Part shown: positions 57,985-64,000 of the stretch, piece by piece
Numbering within the stretch: position 1 is the first letter of the stretch
Layout of the letters: the number at the start of each line of letters is the position of its first letter
Made by a program: the position numbers and the translations under genes
Assembly (NCBI GenBank): GCA_947645195.1
Contig: CANSGD010001460.1
Coordinates: 434,001-498,000, forward strand
Direction: 5' to 3'
DNA: 64,000 nt
Source of the DNA: Patellifolia procumbens
Lineage: Eukaryota > Streptophyta > Magnoliopsida > Caryophyllales > Amaranthaceae
Notes under the pieces: generated by a model
The model's database searches: none
What the model saw: only the letters and a program-made list of their open reading frames with translations
What the model was told of the DNA's origin: nothing

Positions 57985-58675
57985 AAAACATAAACCTGAC
58001 ATTTGTTTTATTATTGAAACAATGTCTTCAAATCCCAATATAACATACTTAAAGAATGCCCTACGATACGACAACATTCAAGTCATCCCCCCTCAAGGTC
58101 ATAGTGGAGGCATATGGGTTCTCTGGAATAACAATACATGTGAAGTCTCAAAATATGAACCCAGTCCCCGCATTGTGCATCTTTTTCTCACATATCGCCC
58201 AACATTTCTCTCATGTTGGATTTCTGGAATTTACGCCCCCGCACAAGAACAAGAAAAATCACAATTTTGGGAAAGCTTAACACACCACTACTCAAACATT
58301 AAAGAACCATGGCTACTACTTGGAGATGTAAATGAACTCCTTCTTTTGCAAGATAAAAAGGGAGGTATCCCGGCACATCCTAATCGTTGTACCCGACTAT
58401 GGAACTTTATGTATACTCTCAATGCTAGAGACGTCCCCTTAAAAGGATATCCCTACACTTGGGTACGCCATCTACCAAAATACATAATTTATGAACGCTT
58501 AAACCGAGCAATCCCTTCAACTTCATGGCTACAGGTATTTCCTAATGCTCAAATTCAAAATGAGCCTTTCTCATGCTCCGACCATGCGCCCATTGTAATT
58601 AATACCAACAAAATATCAGCGTGGGATGACACCGTTTCCGATTTCAAAACGCTTGGGCAAATAATACCAAAGTAA
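57985..58675 (+). pseudogene. LINE-3 endonuclease
   Basis: Open for about 217 codons from 58022. Landmarks: IIET (catalytic Glu region), GHSGGIWVLWNN, PWLLLGDVNELLLLQDKKGG (GDFNE box, with Val in place of Phe), YPYTWVRH, IYERLNRAI (usually 'ERLDR', here Asn) and CSDHAPIVI (catalytic His). The GDxNE and SDH boxes are kept. It ends at a stop shortly after 58670. Confidence 0.8.
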
Positions 58676-59060
58676 TGCTATTATTCAGAAACATTGGAAA
58701 TCTTACATTCTAGGTTCAAGATTTTTTTCCATCTGCCAAAAACTCTGGAAAATAAAAGTGGACCTAAATCATTGGCACTAATCAAACTTCGATCACACGT
58801 TTAAAAAGCTCCAAGAAAACAACCACAAACTTCTCAATATACAAAACAAATTCAATGCTGGCATCTGAAAAGCACATACGGAGACTCATTATCAGCGACT
58901 TCTCAAACAACGTGAGTCTCTTTTGTCTTTTAATCAAAAATACTAGGGAAAATTTTTCAGGAAAAATTGGCTTACCCAAGGGGATCGTAACTCGAAATTC
59001 TTCCATACAAAAATTAAAGAACGTCACAGCAAACAACGAATATATAAAATAAAAAACTCT

Positions 59061-60470
59061 TTGGATCAGTGGGGCAATCATCCCCCAGACATTATTAACG
59101 AATTCAGAAATGAATTCACAAACCGGCTAAAAACCGACCATGCTCAAGCCAGAGAAATAATATTGCCTTGCATTGCACCCAGTATAACCGAGCACGACAA
59201 TAACGTCCTAACAGCACCAATAACTGACAAAGAAATAGAAGTAGCAGTTTTTGACATTGACCCTAATGAGAGCCCGGGCTCCGATGGCTTTGGCTAAAAA
59301 AAAATTCAGAGCTATTGGCCCATGATGCAAAAAGATATATGTCTAGCTATACGTAACTTTTTTACACATGGCCATTTTCTAAAATTTCTAAATCATACGC
59401 TATTATGTATGACACCTAAAAAGTCACAACCAGAATACCCGTCTCATTTCCGGCCAATAAGTCTCTGCACCACTAATTACAAAATAATTGCTAAAATCTT
59501 GGTAAATAGACTACGGCCGATCTTAGACAAAATTATAAACCGACTATAAAGCGCATTTGTACCCGGTCGTGAAATCCATGACAACGTTCTCATTGCTCAG
59601 GAAATTATGAACTCCTTTCATAAATCTAAAAGCAAGACATGATGGTTTGCACTAAAATTGGATATGGAAAAGGCATATGATCGTATCGAATGGGACTTCC
59701 CTTTTAAAAGCATGTCATTACTCGGGTTCAATCAACAATGGATAAACTGGATCAAATTATGCATCACGTCAGTTTCCTATTCTGTCACTATTAACAGCTC
59801 CATCTCCGACCCTTTCCATCCGTCCCGAGGACTAAGACAGGGGGATCCCCTATCCCCCTATCTCTTCATTATATGTATGGAAGTTTTGGCAAGACAATTA
59901 TCCTTTTCCGCTTCGTCGGCCAAATCAGCTATAGGCTTTAAGCTGTGTCCGGCCTCATAAAAAATCCTCGGACTATTTTTTGCAGATGACTGCTTATTCT
60001 TCTGCAAGGCTACTTCATCAGCTAGTCAGAACCTAAAGGCTGTTCTAGATAACTTTTGTAAAAACTCAGGACAACTAATTAACTATCACAAATCAGCAAT
60101 CTACTTCGCCGCCAAAACGCCAACTCACAGAAAGACTATGATAGCAAGCCACCTTATTAATATGTTACCCAAGCTTCGTTAGGCCGCTATCTCGAACGAC
60201 ATTTCTCCTCCCACAAAAGCACAAAGAGCGATTTTAACGGCCTCATTACCAGAACCGACAAGCTTTTAAATTCATGGACAACTTCTCTCCTTTCCAAAGC
60301 TGGACGTATAGTTCTAATTCAAAGCACTCTTGAAGCAATTCCTATTTATACCATGGCTATCGCAAAGATCCCGACTAATACTGCTAAAAATTAGATGCTA
60401 TTAACCGCAATTTCTTACGGAAACAAAATAACCAAGAAAGAAGGGTCTACCCCTAGTCTCTTGGGACAAA
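59061..60470 (+). pseudogene. LINE-3 reverse transcriptase, several breaks
   Basis: Segments in order: NESPGSDGFG (59.27 kb), FRPISLCTTNYKIIAKILVN (59.45), LDMEKAYDRIEWDF (59.66), GLRQGDPLSPYLFIICMEVL (59.83) and FADDCLLFCKA (59.98), then TLEAIPIYTMAI (60.33). Stops occur at about 59.30, 59.55 (TAA in place of a sense codon), 59.64 and 59.96 kb. The FADD catalytic box survives. Confidence 0.8.
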
Positions 60471-60486
60471 ATTTGTAGACCAAAAA

Positions 60487-61352
60487 TCATCGGAGGTCTT
60501 GGCCTCCGAAAACCAAACACATGAACCAAGGTATGCTGGCCAAACTAGCCTGGAAAATTTTAACTAACCCAACTAACAAATGGGCTTCTCTGATGCGCCA
60601 AAAATATCTAAAAACTTCCTCAAAACAAAACCGACAGATTCTCCAATTTGGAAATCTATTCTCCAAACTCGCGAGCTTATCCAAAAAGGTATCCGATGGG
60701 AACTGACATCTATTTCTGGTTGGATAACTGGTGTGCCAACAGAAGACTGATCGAAATCTTAAATCTTGATCCATCGACCATATCAAATATTAATCTAAAA
60801 TTCAGTGATTTCATTCGGTCGGATATGATCTGGAACTCTATTTTACTACACGACCTCCTCCCGCCTCATCTGGTCTCGATTATTGAAGGTATTCCCCTAC
60901 CCTCCACCCCTCAAGATGAAGACCTATGTTGGGGACTCAGCTCTTCCGGAAAATTCACAGTAAAATCTGACACATTGCTAGCACATAATCAAAATCTATT
61001 CAACATGACAAAATGGCCTTTTTACTGGATCTGGAGGGCTGATTTGCCACAAAAAATTAAAATCTTTATATGGCAATTACTTACTAATGGACTCCCTACA
61101 AGACACAACTTGGTTAAAAGAAACATCCTGATCCCAAACAGCGTCCCTATATGTATAGCTCCTAATGAAGATACTAATCATCTTTTCCTAAACATCCCAC
61201 AACTGCTGCTTTTTGGACAAACCACACTACAAAAAGCTTCTGGCCCTACTGCATTACTACCTATGACACCCCCTCTCTCATTAGCAAGGCACAATCCCTG
61301 CCAAAACTTCTCCTCCTTCTATGGAGTATATGGAAAGAACGAAATGCCATAA
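60487..61352 (+). pseudogene. LINE-3 connecting and zf-RVT region
   Basis: From 60520 the text reads NQGMLAKLAWKILTNPTNKW, then DIYFWLDNWCANRRLIEIL (60.70 kb), CWGLSSSGKFTVKS and LPQKIKIFIWQLLTNGLPTR (60.93-61.10 kb), the standard sequence before the zinc ligands of the plant LINE zf-RVT domain. The ligands themselves are partly lost (PICIAPNEDTNHLFLN). Confidence 0.7.
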
Positions 61353-61499
61353 TTTTTAAAAATGAGACTTGGCAACCAAATCGGGTTCTACATCGAGCAA
61401 AACACATTTTTATGGAATGGCAATTTCTCCAAGAAACCGATAATCACTCAAACACCTTATAACCACATCCAAACCACCATCCAACCACCATCCATGTAC

Positions 61500-61833
61500 G
61501 GTGGACTCCTCCACCTCAAAATCTCATCAAATTAAATTTTAACGGATCCGCGACTCAAGACTCAGCAGCGGTAGGAATTGTGCTCAGAGACTCATTAGGC
61601 CAAATCCTACATGCACAATCCTACAACTTGGCAAAGACAACTCCTCTAATAGCAGAAGCTACCGCCCTCCGCAATGGCCTCATCCAAGCCAAGAAAATGA
61701 AGATCCCTGACCTTGTAATTGAAGGAGACAACTTACTAGTGATCAACAGCTTAAAAGGCGATTACAACACTCCCTGGTGTATCCAGACTCTCATCGATGA
61801 ATCACAAAGATTTTTTCTTCGTTCAGATCAATG
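61500..61833 (+). pseudogene. LINE-3 RNase H, cut off at its 3' end
   Basis: IKLNFNGSATQDSAAVGIVL, LRDSLGQILHA, IAEATALRNGLIQAKKMKIP and LVIEGDNLLVINSLKG match plant LINE RNase H (the first catalytic Asp is Asn here: NFNGS instead of N.DGS). The domain stops about 30 residues short of its usual end, at the junction with the reversed copia fragment. Confidence 0.75.
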
Positions 61834-61837
61834 ACAA

Positions 61838-62437
61838 TTATGCATATCTAGACTCTCATCCATAAGCTCTTCTACATATAATGTGTCAATGTCTTTTGAC
61901 TCTTCTATTGCTGGCAATACATGATTAAATTTTTTATTGCAAGATCGTAGTATTTCTCGACAATCTTAACATCTTCAAACTTTTCTCCGTTTTGCTTCTG
62001 GTGGATAACATTTGTTAGAAGGCAGAAAAATAATAAGAAATAGACTCGGATTCCGTCATCCTGATTTCTGCAAATTCACCTTGTAATGCTTGTAGACGAA
62101 TTTTTCTAACTCTCTCGACTCCTTTAAATATCGTCGCGAGTGTGTCCCAAGCTTCCTTGCTTGTCGTTGCATTTGAGATCTTCACAAATGTTTCGCGGTC
62201 TAATCCTGCGTAAAAAAGAAATAATGCCCTTTCGTCTTTTTTCATAATTTCTTTTAACTCGTCTTTCTTCTCTTGCGTGTATGAAGCTTTTACCTCATCG
62301 GTTGGTTTTTCAAACCCTTCACTTAAAACTTCCCACAAATCCTGGGAACCAAACAATGCTTTCATTTAAATGCACGAATCTTCATATAGGTCTTTAGACA
62401 ACTGGGGTACTTGTGGTTGAACAAAGTTGGTAGACAT
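61838..62437 (-). pseudogene. Ty1/copia gag (UBN2 type), minus strand, truncated
   Basis: Read from ATG at 62437: MSTNFVQPQVPQLSKDLYED, a stop, then MKALFGSQDLWEVLSEGFEK, ERALFLFYAGLDRETFVKIS, TSKEAWDTLATIFKGVERVR and LQALQGEFAEIRMTESESIS, then after a frame change EKILRS..KKFNHVLPAIEESKDIDTL and VEELMDESLDMHN. This is the UBN2/DUF4219 gag of copia elements. An internal stop at about 62366 and the frame change near 62015 inactivate it. The rest of the element (protease, integrase, RT) is absent beyond 61838. Confidence 0.85.
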
Positions 62438-62460
62438 TTTTTTGGTGATATAAAAATAAA

Positions 62461-62475
62461 GTGGCTCTGATACCA
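62461..62475 (-). other. Primer-binding site of the minus-strand copia element
   Basis: On the minus strand TGGTATCAGAGCCAC, complementary to the 3' end of initiator tRNA-Met, as used by most plant copia elements. It lies two bases from the LTR edge at 62478. Confidence 0.85.
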
Positions 62476-62477
62476 GA

Positions 62478-62757
62478 TGTTAGAGTCACACAATTTACAA
62501 ATTGCTAACTCTAATAATGATAAGGATTATATAAAGGAGAAATGAATATGGGTTACAACCCGAAATATAATATAAACTTCTTTTTTCTTTCTTCTGCTTA
62601 CATTACAATGGAATGCCAAAACCTATATTTATAATAACTTAGTTCTAAACAAATAAAGGGTGATATGAGTTCTATTTCCTAACCACTATTTATTTAAACA
62701 AAATTTATTATTAGAAAACTAATTATAATGATGTATTTTAAAGTTTGTGTTTCAACA
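62478..62757 (-). mobile_element. LTR of the minus-strand copia element
   Basis: 280 bp, starting TGTTGAAACACAAAC and ending GTGACTCTAACA on the minus strand (TGTT/AACA termini), directly before the primer-binding site. A TATA box (TATAAATA, 62626-62633 on the minus strand) is present. The right-hand boundary is set by the TGTT terminus only, so it could be off. No target duplication can be tested because the element is truncated at its other end. Confidence 0.65.
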
Positions 62758-62928
62758 TAAACATCTATAAAATGCAAAGCCATCATGCTCTCATTTCATA
62801 AAGATCTTTCCATAATTCTCAGAGCACGAGTCTACTGGTAAACAACATCACTTTTGTTATCATCATGTTCTTAGATAAACTTCTTTTATATATGCAAAGT
62901 CGTTTTAACAAAATTTCCATGTTCTGTT

Positions 62929-63731
62929 TGTTGGAGTTAAGGCTTGCAAAGCCTACTTGTGTTTTTCCCAAACATCCCACATCACCTATGGAAGGGAGCT
63001 TGCCTTTGTTTATTAACTCCCTTCCTCTTCATGTTTATTGAGTTGAGTACTTGGTTGGCTTTTGTGGTTGGAGATCAAGCTTGGGTTTGGGCTTGCTATC
63101 ACACACACACGAGCGAGCGCGCCGCCCGCCCGGACCGGGCCGGGCTGGGCTGGGCCTGGGACCTGGGATCTGGGTTTTGGGTTCTGGGTTCTGGGAAGAG
63201 CTGAGCTGGAGCTTATCTTTTTGGACCCGAGCCCAACTGATCTGGGATCTGGGTTATGGGTTCTGGGTTCTGGGTTCTGGGAAGAGCTGAGCTGGAGCTT
63301 ATCTTTTTGGACCCGAGCCCAACTGTGTGTAACGGTAACATGTAACACTGAAACTTTTTAAACGTTACAGTGTTAATGGCCTTTATTGTCGCCCTTGATT
63401 TCCTCCCTCTGTTTATTACCTTCCTTATTTGGCCTGATTCTTTTACTATAAAATCAGTCCACTGCTACCTCAGTTTGGCATCCGAAAATACTTCTCTTCT
63501 CTTCTTCTTTCTCTCTTCTAAACACTGGGTACGTGCATAATCTGTCTCCAAGATCTTTCTCTGTTAGTGGTGACTTAGAAAGGTCGCTGTGTTAACCTTG
63601 GGGAGCTTTCCGGCCAGTTGCGATTACCACCATAGTCGGGCCGTAATTGCTTTCAAGTCAGTGGTCTTCTACCGCGACACAGCCTTGAATTTAGTCTTTG
63701 TTCAGTCATTGTACTCAGTCATTTTCTAACA
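62929..63731 (+). mobile_element. LTR of a second copia element (plus strand)
   Basis: 803 bp from TGTTGGAGTTAAGGC to CATTTTCTAACA, with TGTTGGA/TCTAACA inverted termini. A TATA box (TATAAAA, 63447-63453) precedes a CT-rich transcribed leader. The U3 part carries a GGGTTCTGGGTTCTGGGAAG tandem duplication. A gag start codon follows 28 bp after the LTR, a short distance. The usual initiator-Met primer-binding site was not seen directly after the LTR, so either the boundary or the primer type differs. Confidence 0.65.
63163..63325 (+). repeat. Tandem duplication of 79-84 bp in the LTR U3
   Basis: CTGGGATCTGGGTTNTGGG through GGACCCGAGCCCAACTG is present twice (63163-63241 and 63242-63325). The second copy has one additional GGGTTCTGG unit. 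The copies are otherwise almost identical, which indicates a recent event. GGGTTCTGG itself repeats two or three times per copy. Confidence 0.9.
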
Positions 63732-63758
63732 ATTTGAAAGCAATTACTTTAATTTGCA

Positions 63759-64000
63759 ATGGCTGATTTTTCAAGCAAATCCGTGTCTCATCTGTCCAAA
63801 CTCGAATCTCTTGACGGAAACAACTACAAACGTTGGTCTTCGAAACTGCTGATGTTCTTTGAGCAATTGGACGTTGACTACGTCCTTTTCAAAGACTGTC
63901 CCACTGCGCTTACTACTACAGGTGACTCATCCTCTTCTCCTTCTGCTACTGAAATTAAGAAGAAAGAGGACGAAATTGAAAAATATGTAAAAGATAATAA
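63759..64000 (+). CDS. Ty1/copia gag, 5' part, runs off the window
   Basis: From ATG at 63759 the frame is open to the window end (about 80 codons): MADFSSKSVSHLSKLESLDG, NNYKRWSSKLLMFFEQLDVD, YVLFKDCP and a Ser/Thr-rich stretch followed by IKKKEDEIEKYVKDN. The 'LdG.Ny..W...l..fL...' pattern is the start of the copia gag capsid region. No stop or frame change was seen, so this copy is the best preserved copia sequence here. Translation probably starts at 63759, the first ATG after the LTR. Confidence 0.8.
   Translation, partial: MADFSSKSVSHLSKLESLDGNNYKRWSSKLLMFFEQLDVDYVLFKDCPTALTTTGDSSSSPSATEIKKKEDEIEKYVKDN

Larger units (their letters stand above)
57985..61833 (+). mobile_element. LINE-3: truncated L1-type LINE
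   Basis: ORF2 sequence begins inside the endonuclease domain (PDICFIIETMSSNPNITYL, just before 58022) and continues through reverse transcriptase, zf-RVT and RNase H on the plus strand. ORF1 and the start of the endonuclease are missing. The 3' end is lost where a reversed copia fragment begins at about 61834. Many stops and frame changes make it a pseudo-element. Codons are C-richer than in LINE-1, so it belongs to a different subfamily. Confidence 0.8.

Noticed and set aside
63013..63361. Overlapping frames with repeated FWVLGSG-type peptides
   Set aside because: Translation of the tandem duplication in the LTR U3.

Overview
The window is plant nuclear DNA, probably from a Caryophyllales species and perhaps Amaranthaceae/Chenopodiaceae. 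It is AT-rich, with long (TA)n tracts, plant-type introns, L1-like LINEs with DUF4283 ORF1 and RNase H domains, Ty1/copia and Ty3/gypsy LTR elements, a Stowaway MITE, MULE and CACTA-type ends, and a B3 (REM-type) gene. The Caryophyllales guess rests mainly on a fragment that resembles 23-kDa jasmonate-induced proteins. No bacterial, organellar, rRNA, tRNA or CRISPR sequence was seen. Most coding sequence is transposon-derived and broken.

Layout. 1-2.6 kb: no recognised gene. 2.6-2.9 kb: subterminal repeats and one end of a CACTA-type element. 2.9-6.7 kb: the 3' end of a gypsy-type element with its LTR, followed directly by an inverted, truncated copy of the same LTR; both carry clusters of the palindrome CCCGATCGGG. 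6.7-12.1 kb: a minus-strand, intron-containing gag-like gene with a 'putative gypsy type transposon' domain, holding two arrays of hairpin-forming 77-80 bp repeats. 12.3-12.85 kb: a probable LTR. 13.5-14.4 kb: a decayed copia RT/RNase H. 16-18.7 kb: G-rich GGGTCGGGT minisatellites around an array of (TA)n plus a 135-bp unit, into which a 958-bp MULE with a perfect 9-bp target duplication has inserted. 18.8-19.5 kb: a 113-bp satellite. 21.1 kb: Stowaway MITE. 22.3-25.4 kb: LINE-1 (plus strand, 5'-truncated, poly-A). 26-27.1 kb: another G-rich block, a SINE candidate and a transposon end. 28.3-28.7 kb: the jasmonate-induced-protein-like fragment (minus). 28.8 to about 38.2 kb: LINE-2 (minus), the most complete LINE, split in its ORF1 by a 3,033-bp solo LTR with TTTCC target duplications.

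40-49 kb is the gene-like island: a CACTA-type end, a plus-strand Ulp1/C48-protease-like gene, a tandem duplication, a second Ulp1-like gene on the minus strand (convergent), an F-box-like gene with one nonsense codon, and an apparently intact three-exon B3-domain gene. 47-58 kb is mostly a mosaic of diverged copies of the same 1-1.5 kb modules, with a small Ser/Pro-rich broken gene inside. 58-61.8 kb: LINE-3 (plus), cut off in its RNase H domain by a reversed, truncated copia gag with LTR and primer-binding site. 62.9-64 kb: the LTR and the start of gag of a second copia element that runs off the window.

The loci do not form a pathway. The window records nested transposon insertion and local duplication. 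The only loci likely to be host genes are the B3 gene, possibly the F-box and Ulp1-like genes (often carried by transposons in plants), and the jasmonate-induced-protein-like fragment. All family assignments come from reading translated motifs; no database search was run.
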